Part shown: in pieces, positions 1 to 5,176 of the stretch
Layout: each line of letters opens with the position of its first letter
Position numbering within the stretch: position 1 is the first letter of the stretch
DNA from: a bacterium
GTDB taxonomy: Bacteria > Zixibacteria > MSB-5A5 > GN15 > FEB-12
Direction: 5' to 3'
Assembly (NCBI GenBank): GCA_030619425.1
Contig: JAUXBJ010000184.1
Coordinates: 1-5,176 of the forward strand
DNA length: 5,176 nt
Notes under the pieces: model-generated
The model's database searches: none
What the model saw: only the letters and a program-made list of their open reading frames with translations
Told to the model about the DNA's origin: nothing
Program-made: the position numbers and the translations under genes

Positions 1-389
1 GCACCTATGAACGATAGTGGAAACCCACGGTACAGAACTACTAGCGGGGCTAGTGCACTTCTTAGCTGTGTGAGCAAGCCGTCTCTCTTCAGCGCCTCAA
101 TTATCTGACCTCTGCTTTCAGCGGACAATTCCGAATAGTCGCCAACAAATGCGATGTTGGCAATCTCCTTCCTCCCGCATATGGCGTCAACCAGCTTACA
201 GAACCTAGTTACCAAGTGAACTCCCTCTCTATAGCCGTATGTGTCGTTTATGAGTCCCATCCAAATGATCTCTGGCAAAATGTCTCTATCATGCCTTATT
301 TCCTGGAAACTCTTCAACTGCTTCATTGGTGGAATGAACTTCTTACCAACCCGCTTGTGGTCCGCTAGTGGCTTGCGTTTGTTCTCCAT
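1..389 (-). CDS. Hypothetical protein, N-terminal part (cut by the left window edge)
   Basis: I do not recognise this protein. The frame is open from an ATG at 389 down to the window edge, giving 129 complete codons without a stop. A weak GGGA about 7 nt upstream is the only ribosome-site candidate, so the start is probable rather than certain. The N-terminus (residues 1-26) is strongly basic and holds the segment KKFIPPMKQLK. A likely helical stretch follows, with the motif ILPEIIWMGLINDTYGYREG at residues 37-56. No signal peptide or clear transmembrane span is visible, so a soluble protein is likely. Codon use differs from the rest of the window: 8 of 11 arginines are AGA/AGG, 5 of 12 isoleucines are ATA and 5 of 15 leucines are CTA. 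This suggests horizontal acquisition (inference). It is divergent from rpmB, with about 340 bp between them. Function unknown; the missing C-terminus would be needed to assign a family. Confidence 0.72.
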   Translation of the reverse strand, partial: MENKRKPLADHKRVGKKFIPPMKQLKSFQEIRHDRDILPEIIWMGLINDTYGYREGVHLVTRFCKLVDAICGRKEIANIAFVGDYSELSAESRGQIIEALKRDGLLTQLRSALAPLVVLYRGFPLSFIG

Positions 390-732
390 ATAGTATCCCT
401 GTATCGCTACTTGGCCACCATTCAATTTAGTGCCCTGCCAGACAGTATTTTCCTCATTCCACTACGGACTGTCCCCGTTCAACCCCAAAGATAACCCCGG
501 CTGGCACCGGAGTCAATATCAGTTGCTGCGTGTGTTACGATCAGCCTTTGGTTCATTCCTGTGGCGATTCCTTGAAACTGACTCGCTACCTTGACCAGAA
601 GGCAATGGGTTTTTGGGACCGCTGACTATGTGATCTGATCCAATACACTCATCTTCGAAATCCTCAGTTTCCGCTTGCCTTTTCCGATATATGCCATAGA
701 TTACCGAGCTTGACTGAAAGGAGTCGAAAGTA
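390..732. other. Gene-free region between the left-edge gene and rpmB
   Basis: I see no convincing coding sequence, tRNA or terminator in these 343 bases. The region should carry the divergent promoters of the left-edge gene (minus) and rpmB (plus). Its left part contains GGACTGTCCCC at 466-476, which reads GGGGACAGTCC on the minus strand, about 75 bp upstream of the left-edge gene start. Next to it is a C-rich stretch with repeated AACCCC (481-486 and 493-498). The middle part (500-670) shows nothing I can interpret. The long minus-strand open frame through here overlaps rpmB and has no protein-like features, so I treat it as a shadow. Confidence 0.5.
675..702 (+). promoter_or_regulatory. 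Candidate sigma-70-type promoter for rpmB
   Basis: TTGCCT (675-680) and TAGATT (697-702) are 16 bp apart. Each matches 4 of 6 positions of the vegetative -35 and -10 consensus. Transcription would begin near 709, leaving a leader of about 24 nt that just includes the rpmB ribosome site. The match is weak and the call rests mainly on position. Confidence 0.25.
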
Positions 733-966
733 ATGGCCAAGATTTGTGAAATATGCGGTAAGAAACCGGGATTCGGCAATAACGTCTCACACGCCAACAA
801 CACCACCAAGCGGCGTTGGTATCCCAACCTGCAGCGGGTGCGGGCGTTAGTTGACGGCAAACCGAAGCGGATAAGCGTATGTACCTCCTGCTTGCGGGCG
901 GGTAAAGTGATCAAGAACGTCCGCGGCCGTAAACCGGCCCCACCGCCCTCGGAGGCCACGGCGTGA
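733..966 (+). CDS. rpmB: Large ribosomal subunit protein bL28, zinc-binding (C+) form
   Basis: This is a small basic structural protein of the 50S ribosomal subunit, 77 residues long. The family is plain from the start [20 protein letters not shown], the central [10 protein letters not shown] and the later [11 protein letters not shown]. Two CxxC pairs, C5/C8 and C50/C53, form the four-cysteine zinc site of the C+ paralogue type. The C- type, used by many bacteria under zinc limitation, lacks it. The last 15 or so residues (from about N62, Pro/Ala-rich [10 protein letters not shown]) extend past the usual 60-65 residue end of short bL28 proteins and look disordered. The start is supported by AAAGGAG at 717-723, 9 nt before the ATG. 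The gene stands alone, without rpmG or another ribosomal gene beside it, and is closed by the terminator at 1001-1029. I see no zinc-responsive operator upstream. Confidence 0.97.
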   Translation: MAKICEICGKKPGFGNNVSHANNTTKRRWYPNLQRVRALVDGKPKRISVCTSCLRAGKVIKNVRGRKPAPPPSEATA

Positions 967-1000
967 TGTACTGACCGCTCAGGCTGAACTAAGTTCTGCA

Positions 1001-1029
1001 AAAGCCGCCTCCACCGGGGCGGTTTTTTT
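1001..1029 (+). terminator. Intrinsic terminator of rpmB
   Basis: A 7-bp stem CCGCCTC (1005-1011) pairs with GGGGCGG (1016-1022) through one T-G wobble and encloses the loop CACC. It is followed directly by seven T (1023-1029). An AAA before the stem can pair with the T run and lengthen it. It lies 35 bp past the rpmB stop and insulates the lipoprotein gene from rpmB transcription. Confidence 0.9.
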
Positions 1030-1183
1030 CTTGAGTATCCGGTGTCACATGCTATGCTACTGCATAGGGCACTGACGAGGGTACAAAATGGAGATAACAA
1101 CTGTTGCATTTACATTGCCGAATTCACATATTGTCGCAGGTTGAAGTGTGTTCTGTTGGTTACGATCGTTAACAACCGTGAAA

Positions 1184-1190
1184 AGAGGAG
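1184..1190 (+). promoter_or_regulatory. Ribosome binding site that sets the lipoprotein start
   Basis: AGAGGAG lies 8 nt before the ATG at 1199. An in-frame ATG at 1148 has no comparable site and would put a basic, non-signal stretch of 17 residues before the signal peptide. The internal ATG is therefore the start. Confidence 0.85.
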
Positions 1191-1198
1191 ATTTTCAA

Positions 1199-1450
1199 AT
1201 GAAAAGAGTTATGCTACTTTTGGTGATCGGTGTGATCGCCATGGCTCTTGTATTCAGTTGTAGTGCCGACTCCAAGAAGGAGACAAAACCCGACGAAGGG
1301 GACACCACTACTCAAGAGACATTGAAGGTGACGGAGGAACCCGGCAGCGATTCCACGCCAGGAACCCCGGAACCGGCACCCACGCCAGGGATTACTCAGG
1401 AGACACTGCAGGTCGTCCCAGAGGAGCCGGTAGAGAAAAAGGGTAATTAG
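1199..1450 (+). CDS. Small acidic Pro/Thr/Glu-rich lipoprotein of unknown function
   Basis: The product is 83 residues long. It begins with a classic lipoprotein signal: basic MKR, a hydrophobic core (residues 4-19) and a lipobox-like V-F-S-C ending at C21. The -2 residue Phe is less usual. Lipid attachment at C21 after signal peptidase II cleavage is the expected processing. Serine at +2 would favour the outer membrane under the enterobacterial sorting rule, which may not hold in this organism. The mature 63 residues have no recognisable domain. They are rich in Pro, Thr, Glu and Asp, net acidic (14 acidic against 6 Lys), and probably disordered. The heptad TQETL[K/Q]V occurs twice, at residues 38-44 and 66-72. 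A promoter could lie just past the rpmB terminator (TTGAGT at 1031, TATGCT at 1053, 16 bp spacing), but the match is weak. The stop is 35 bp from the end of the convergent kinase gene. No partner or function can be inferred. Confidence 0.85.
   Translation: MKRVMLLLVIGVIAMALVFSCSADSKKETKPDEGDTTTQETLKVTEEPGSDSTPGTPEPAPTPGITQETLQVVPEEPVEKKGN
1310..1413 (+). repeat. Internal duplication in the lipoprotein gene
   Basis: A 20-base unit at 1310-1329 recurs at 1394-1413 with 17 of 20 bases identical, in the same frame and exactly 28 codons apart. Two differences are silent and one changes Lys to Gln. A second, shorter repeat, CCACGCCAGG, occurs at 1353-1362 and 1380-1389, also in frame and 9 codons apart, encoding Thr-Pro-Gly twice. 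Both lie in the disordered part of the product. Confidence 0.85.
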
Positions 1451-1485
1451 CCAGCGTTCAGGAGCCAGTACCGACAGCTGTTCAC

Positions 1486-4317
1486 TTAATCAGCGCTCGA
1501 CGCCCGTTGGAGAGCAGATCGAATACGTTCGACCTCGAAGGCAATCTCCTTGTCTTGCGCGTACGATAACGCCTCACTCAGAATCCTCAGCCCCTCCTGA
1601 TGATCAGAAGGCGACCCTCCATAGTGGATCAGACATTCGGCCAGGAGTCGCTCGGCAACGAGTATTAATCTCGGATCACCGAACTTCTCAGCGTCGTTGA
1701 CAATCTCTCGTTGACGATGAAAGCACGCTTGCGAGTCTTCGGGGGAAATCGACTTCGTAGCCAGATATGCTCTATTCATGAGACAGGTTTGTTTGTCGCC
1801 TACTGCTTCAGCGACGGTCACGGATTTCTGAAAGTGCTCATATGACAACTCGCGACGACCTGTCATGTAATGCATCTCCCCGAGGTACGACAGTGCCATC
1901 GCCAGCACTCTGCGAAGACCCGCCTGTTCGGCAACCTCGACGGCCGCCTGGAGTTCTTGAGCCGCCTGAGAATCCTTCCCCTGGCAGTAGTATGCGAAAC
2001 CCAAGTTTGCTCGGGCCAGAGCCATCACAAGCGGATAGCCCATGTTGGCGGTCTCCTCCAGCACCTCCTCCAGCTTGGAAATAGCTTTGTCATACTGCCC
2101 GAGAATCGTCAGGACATGGGCAATGTTATTAGTGGTCGCTGCGCACCTGGCACGCTCGCGGTACTTGAGGTATACAGCATAGGTCGAATCGTACAACTCA
2201 AGGGCCTTGTGATAGGCGCCTCTTGACAAGTGGATGCCCGCCATATTGTGCGCCACTGCGGCCTTCTTCATTGATTCGCCCAAATCAGAGAACATTTGCA
2301 GTGACTCTTCGTACTGCGAAAGTGCTTTCTCGAAATCTCCGAGGTAGTAGTAGGCCGTACCGATATTCCCTATGCTGGAAGCTTTAACCGACGTTTGGTC
2401 TCGATCCTCTGCTATCGCCAAGGCTTCCTGGTACATCGCCATGGCGCTATGGCAGTCACCTTTGTGAATGTGTACGTTGCCGATGAGATTGAGAGCCTCC
2501 GCCTCTTTGTCACGATCATTGAGCTGACGGTTGATCTTCAGTACCCTATCAGCTAACTGCAATGCCTCATCAAACATCGCCCGTCGCTGACGCGTCTCGA
2601 TGAGTTCACCGAGCGCAACCGCTTGACCGGCCAGGTCTCCCAGCTCTTGCGATATCTGAACCGCGGCTTGAGCGTAACTGTCCGCTTCAGCCCACAGCGA
2701 TTGCGAGCTGAAACACTGCGCCAACAGCCGGAGTGTACGAGCTTCATCGGCCTGCTGACCGCGTTGCCGTGCCTCGATCAGCGCTGATAAGAGCACCTGG
2801 TTAGCCTGCTCGTACTGACCTTCAAGAATCAGGATTTCAGCTACTCCCTCCCGTGCCGCCAGAAGATTCGGTTCCAGTTTCAGCGCCTGGTCATACAGAT
2901 CGGAGGCAATCCTTACGTCGGAGGAAGAATGCCGATGTTCGAAGGTATATTTCCCGCGCAGGTAGTACTCATACGCCTTGGGGTTCCGGGCCTCCGGTTC
3001 CCCCACCTGGGCCGCCCTCACCACCGACGAGTCGATAGCCAGGGCCGTGCTTACTCCCTCCGCCAACGCTGTCTTGATAAGATGGAGACGGTCGAGTGTG
3101 TCTTCCCAGCGATCAGCCCAGAGATGCTTGCCCGAGGCGACATCGATCAGCTGCGCTGATGCACGCACTTTGCTTTCGGTCTTGTGAATCGAACCATCCA
3201 GGATCAGGGAAACGTCCAGTGCTCTGGCTATATCGACAAGTTCCTTATCAGAATCCTTGTACTTGCGCACTGATCGCATCGGCGCCACTCTGATGCTGCC
3301 GATACGCGTAAGGTCGACAATCAGATCCTCGGTGATACCGTGACTCAAGTACTCATCTTCGGGAGGACCGAGATTCCGAAGATACAGCACCGCCAGACTG
3401 CTGACATCCGGAGGCGCCGCCGACACTTGCCCGGTGGAAAGCGGCAAGAGAGGTTCTGCCTTCTTCAGTCGATCAACGTCGGCGATAATGTGATCAATGT
3501 TCTGATATCGGTCGGCCGGGGTTTTGGCGAGCATCTTGTCTGTTATCTGCTGCCAGCACTCTGTATCGCAGTCAAAGTACTTCTCGATCTTTTCCGGCTG
3601 TTCGTGAACCAAAGAGTAGATTGTAGCCGGGATATTGTCCCGTTTGAACGGTGAATTCCCGGTCAGCATTTCATAGAACACCACCCCGAGAGAGAAAATG
3701 TCGCTTCGATGGTCGACTTTCAGACCTTGTCCCTGCTCCGGCGACATATAGCCGGCGGTGCCTACAATGGCGCCGGGGGATGTGGACAAGGTGTCAGTGT
3801 CTCCCTTGGCCAGTCCGAAGTCGAGGATTATGCAGCAACCCTTCTTGTCTATCATGATGTTTGAAGGTTTGATATCTCGGTGCACGATGCCGGCGGCGTG
3901 AGCCTCGGCCAGTCCCGAGCAGAGTTGCGACAATATGTCCAACGACATTTCATAACTCACTCGGCCACGACGGATCAGGTCGCGTAGTGACTCACCTGCT
4001 ATGTACTCCATTGCTATGTATGGACACCCCTTGTGTTCGGCCACTTCATGAATGGTCACGATGTTGGGGTGTCTCAGGGCGGCGGCCGCCTGGGCCTCAC
4101 GGGTGAAGCGTCCCTTCAGATTCTCATCGGCTGCAACACGGGAGGGCAGGAACTTGAGCGCTACACGTCGCTTGAGCTTGGTATCCTCAGCCAGATACAC
4201 CTCACCCATACCACCGGCGCCGATCTTTCGGACGATGCGGTAGTGCGCTACACAGGTTCCGACGGTGAGGACCGCGAACGACTTCGTACTATCATCGTTT
4301 GGATCGTCTACGGGCAT
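1486..4317 (-). CDS. Ser/Thr protein kinase with TolB-like and TPR domains
   Basis: The product is 943 residues from the ATG at 4317. The Hanks-type kinase domain spans about residues 26-284. It has a glycine loop GAGGMG (33-38), ATP-binding lysine K55 in VALK, the alpha-C glutamate probably E74, catalytic HRDIKPSN (146-153, D148), DFG (166-168), a threonine/serine-rich activation loop, GTAGYMSPE (186-194) and D206 in the RSDIFSLG motif. All key residues are present, so it should be active. A TolB-like COG5616-type domain follows (about 306-427), marked by GITED (327-331), LDGS (373-376), AQLID (388-392) and HLWAD (398-402). From about 445 to the end lie some twelve TPR units with a regular period near 40 residues, for example near 604, 644, 684, 724, 763, 803 and 843. 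TPR arrays usually bind proteins. Many relatives have a membrane span after the kinase; none is seen here, so a cytoplasmic enzyme is inferred. Substrate and signal are unknown. An upstream TTG (4341) would add 8 residues but lacks a ribosome site. Confidence 0.95.
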   Translation of the reverse strand: MPVDDPNDDSTKSFAVLTVGTCVAHYRIVRKIGAGGMGEVYLAEDTKLKRRVALKFLPSRVAADENLKGRFTREAQAAAALRHPNIVTIHEVAEHKGCPYIAMEYIAGESLRDLIRRGRVSYEMSLDILSQLCSGLAEAHAAGIVHRDIKPSNIMIDKKGCCIILDFGLAKGDTDTLSTSPGAIVGTAGYMSPEQGQGLKVDHRSDIFSLGVVFYEMLTGNSPFKRDNIPATIYSLVHEQPEKIEKYFDCDTECWQQITDKMLAKTPADRYQNIDHIIADVDRLKKAEPLLPLSTGQVSAAPPDVSSLAVLYLRNLGPPEDEYLSHGITEDLIVDLTRIGSIRVAPMRSVRKYKDSDKELVDIARALDVSLILDGSIHKTESKVRASAQLIDVASGKHLWADRWEDTLDRLHLIKTALAEGVSTALAIDSSVVRAAQVGEPEARNPKAYEYYLRGKYTFEHRHSSSDVRIASDLYDQALKLEPNLLAAREGVAEILILEGQYEQANQVLLSALIEARQRGQQADEARTLRLLAQCFSSQSLWAEADSYAQAAVQISQELGDLAGQAVALGELIETRQRRAMFDEALQLADRVLKINRQLNDRDKEAEALNLIGNVHIHKGDCHSAMAMYQEALAIAEDRDQTSVKASSIGNIGTAYYYLGDFEKALSQYEESLQMFSDLGESMKKAAVAHNMAGIHLSRGAYHKALELYDSTYAVYLKYRERARCAATTNNIAHVLTILGQYDKAISKLEEVLEETANMGYPLVMALARANLGFAYYCQGKDSQAAQELQAAVEVAEQAGLRRVLAMALSYLGEMHYMTGRRELSYEHFQKSVTVAEAVGDKQTCLMNRAYLATKSISPEDSQACFHRQREIVNDAEKFGDPRLILVAERLLAECLIHYGGSPSDHQEGLRILSEALSYAQDKEIAFEVERIRSALQRASSAD

Positions 4318-4327
4318 GGGTACGGAA

Positions 4328-4335
4328 CCTCTCCT
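4328..4335 (-). promoter_or_regulatory. Ribosome binding site that sets the kinase start
   Basis: On the minus strand AGGAGAGG lies 10 nt before the ATG at 4317. The longer frame starting with TTG at 4341 would place this site inside the coding sequence and has no purine-rich site of its own. The ATG is therefore preferred. Confidence 0.8.
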
Positions 4336-4371
4336 GGTCAATCATTCGGCCACGACACGATTGGATATGTT

Positions 4372-4400
4372 AAGATAGGATTTCGGCCGGTCTTTTGCAA
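4372..4400 (-). promoter_or_regulatory. Candidate sigma-70-type promoter for the kinase gene
   Basis: On the minus strand TTGCAA (4400-4395) and TATCTT (4377-4372) are separated by exactly 17 bp. Each matches 4 of 6 consensus positions. Transcription would begin near 4365, giving a leader of about 48 nt that contains the ribosome site. Position and spacing are good; the sequence match is moderate. Confidence 0.4.
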
Positions 4401-4462
4401 CCCTGAAAGGGGTTAAAGGTTGTCCAGATTCTGACCAAGAATAGGCGAGTCTTGTGAGCAGC

Positions 4463-4543
4463 GGGTGGCCCGGCGCACCAGAACATACGCCGACCACAAA
4501 ACGATCATAGGGCGGGTCGCGTTGCGGCCAGGAAGGGCCACCC
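4463..4543. repeat. Perfect 9-bp inverted repeat with a 63-bp centre
   Basis: GGGTGGCCC (4463-4471) and GGGCCACCC (4535-4543) are exact reverse complements. Between them CGACC (4491-4495) can pair with GGTCG (4515-4519). GGCG (4472-4475) can also pair with CGCC (4488-4491), sharing one base with the first helix. In RNA this could form a closed multi-branch structure. The right arm ends 5 bp from the A run that forms the T tail of the flagellin terminator. Whether it is an RNA, a protein binding site or a mobile-element remnant is not known. Confidence 0.5.
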
Positions 4544-4548
4544 AAGAC

Positions 4549-4587
4549 AAAAAAAGTGACCGCTGGGACGGGCTAGACCCAGCGGTC
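4549..4587 (-). terminator. Intrinsic terminator of the flagellin gene
   Basis: A perfect 10-bp stem (4558-4567 with 4578-4587, core CCGCTGGG/CCCAGCGG) encloses a 10-nt loop. On the minus strand it is followed after two bases by seven T (A at 4549-4555 on the plus strand). It lies about 50 bp past the flagellin stop and should end most flagellin transcription before the kinase gene. Confidence 0.92.
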
Positions 4588-4593
4588 GTTCGG

Positions 4594-4613
4594 TGGCTAT
4601 GTAATAATAGCCA
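4594..4613 (-). other. Hairpin in the flagellin 3' untranslated region
   Basis: TGGCTAT (4594-4600) pairs perfectly with ATAGCCA (4607-4613) around a 6-nt loop. It sits between the flagellin stop and the terminator hairpin and has no T run of its own, so it is not a second terminator. A role in mRNA stability is a guess. Confidence 0.5.
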
Positions 4614-4635
4614 GGGGAGGGAGGTTCTTTTTCTG

Positions 4636-5176
4636 CTACGTGCTACCCAGCAGTTTCAAGACCGAATTAGCTCCGATGTTTGTGTGCGACATCAAGGCCA
4701 GCGATGATTGCACCTTGATCATCTCCCGGACCATATTGGCGATTTCCAGCGCGTAGTCGGCATCACGTACAAGCGATTCCGCCGCCTGTAGATTCTGTGC
4801 GGTGATCTCAAGTGAGGACCGTCGCGATTCCAAGTCGTTCTTTTGTGTCGCACCCAGATTGACTTGAACCGAATCCAGTTCGGCAATAGCCTCATCGATC
4901 ACCGTTATCGATGCTTCCGCAGCCGCGGCGCTGGACATGTCGACATTCTCAAGCTTGCTTACACTGGCCAGCGAGCCTTCGGATCCATCGAGCAAGTTGG
5001 AGCCATTGTAAACCGCTGAGTCGGCTGTGCGGTTGAAGTTGTCGACGATATTGCCCGCCGCCTGGTCAAGCGCCGCCTGGGAGGTGTCGTCGTTGAATCC
5101 CTCATTCGCCGCGCTAACCGCGAGGCTGCGCAACTCGGTCAACTGGCTCCTCATCTCCATCACTGTTGATGATCCA
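4636..5176 (-). CDS. Flagellin, C-terminal part (start lies beyond the right edge)
   Basis: Flagellin is the subunit of the flagellar filament, exported through the flagellar type III apparatus. The frame is open to the right edge, and 179 residues are visible. The first part (MEMRSQLTELRSLAVSAANE, then TADSAVYNGSNLLDGSE) matches the N-terminal D1 helices and the conserved NG..LLDG turn. After a short linker the C-terminal D1/D0 helices follow, with NLGA, AESLVRDADYALE and the terminal NSVLKLLG. The two conserved halves are joined almost directly, so the variable outer domains D2/D3 are absent. With the missing N-terminus, perhaps 80-100 residues, the protein would be short, roughly 260-280 residues (inference). 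The C-terminal pattern fits flagellin rather than the hook-associated protein FlgL. An in-frame GTG at 5163 is not the start, because conserved D1 sequence would be lost. It ends at a TAG followed by its own terminator. Confidence 0.93.
   Translation of the reverse strand, partial: GSSTVMEMRSQLTELRSLAVSAANEGFNDDTSQAALDQAAGNIVDNFNRTADSAVYNGSNLLDGSEGSLASVSKLENVDMSSAAAAEASITVIDEAIAELDSVQVNLGATQKNDLESRRSSLEITAQNLQAAESLVRDADYALEIANMVREMIKVQSSLALMSHTNIGANSVLKLLGST

Larger units (their letters stand above)
4318..4635. other. Structured intergenic region between flagellin and kinase genes
   Basis: These 318 bases hold no credible gene. Read in the direction of transcription (minus), they contain a 7-bp hairpin just after the flagellin stop, the flagellin terminator, a perfect 9-bp inverted repeat with a 63-bp centre, a short hairpin AACCCT/GGGGTT around a GAAA loop (4399-4414) that overlaps the candidate -35 box, and then the kinase promoter and ribosome site. 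A 67-codon minus frame (4545-4342) begins with TTG, lacks a ribosome site, is Pro/Arg/Trp-rich with no recognisable motif, and is not called as a gene. Confidence 0.6.

Noticed and set aside
519..1109. A 196-codon minus-strand open frame across rpmB
   Set aside because: It is antisense to the certain L28 gene, has no ribosome site, and shows no protein-like motif.
1162..1177. Small palindrome ACGATCGT within GTTA...TAAC before the lipoprotein ribosome site
   Set aside because: It is too short and imperfect to call an operator without further copies.
1042..1263. A 73-codon plus-strand frame overlapping the lipoprotein start
   Set aside because: It is in another frame from the lipoprotein, has no ribosome site, and shows no domain.
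1842..3857. Several plus-strand open frames of 60-120 codons inside the kinase gene
   Set aside because: They are shadows of the long minus-strand gene. Their products are Pro/Arg/Ser-rich with no recognisable domain.
4380..4387. GCCGAAAT on the minus strand, resembling the -10 box of flagellar sigma-28 promoters
   Set aside because: No TAAA-like -35 box lies 15 bp upstream, where the sequence is TCAG. A link of the kinase promoter to the flagellar sigma factor is not supported.
4342..4545. A 67-codon minus-strand frame in the flagellin-kinase gap
   Set aside because: It has a TTG start without a ribosome site, overlaps the inverted repeat and the kinase promoter candidate, and has no motif.
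1..5176. CRISPR array, tRNA, rRNA, insertion sequence or toxin-antitoxin pair
   Set aside because: I looked for regularly spaced repeats, tRNA-like arms, transposase motifs and paired small genes on both strands and found none.

Overview
The window is a piece of bacterial chromosome with moderately GC-rich genes, good Shine-Dalgarno sites and intrinsic terminators. It encodes a zinc-type ribosomal protein L28, a small lipoprotein, a large Ser/Thr kinase-TolB-like-TPR protein and a flagellin, so it comes from a flagellated bacterium, probably a Gram-negative one. Kinases of this architecture are common in Acidobacteria, Gemmatimonadota, Deltaproteobacteria-like groups and candidate phyla such as Zixibacteria. 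The phylum cannot be fixed from this sequence, and that suggestion is inference.

Layout, left to right. Positions 1-389 (minus strand) hold the N-terminal 129 codons of an unrecognised protein that runs off the left edge. Its codon use is unlike the rest of the window. A gene-free stretch of about 340 bp follows. rpmB (L28) lies on the plus strand at 733-966 and ends in a clear intrinsic terminator. A small acidic Pro/Thr/Glu-rich lipoprotein gene (1199-1450, plus) carries an internal duplication. It converges, 35 bp apart, on the large minus-strand gene at 1486-4317. That gene encodes 943 residues: an intact RD-type Ser/Thr kinase domain, a TolB-like (COG5616-type) domain and about a dozen 40-residue TPR units, with no membrane span seen. 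Upstream of it is a 318 bp intergenic region with a candidate kinase promoter, a perfect 9-bp inverted repeat 63 bp apart, and the intrinsic terminator of the flagellin gene. The 3' part of a short flagellin gene (minus) fills 4636-5176 and runs off the right edge.

How the genes relate. rpmB is a stand-alone housekeeping unit. The kinase is transcribed in the same direction as flagellin but is separated from it by a strong terminator and has its own candidate promoter. Co-regulation with motility is possible but not shown. No CRISPR array, tRNA, rRNA, transposase or recognisable defence system is present. The least explained parts are the truncated left-edge gene and the structured DNA between flagellin and the kinase.
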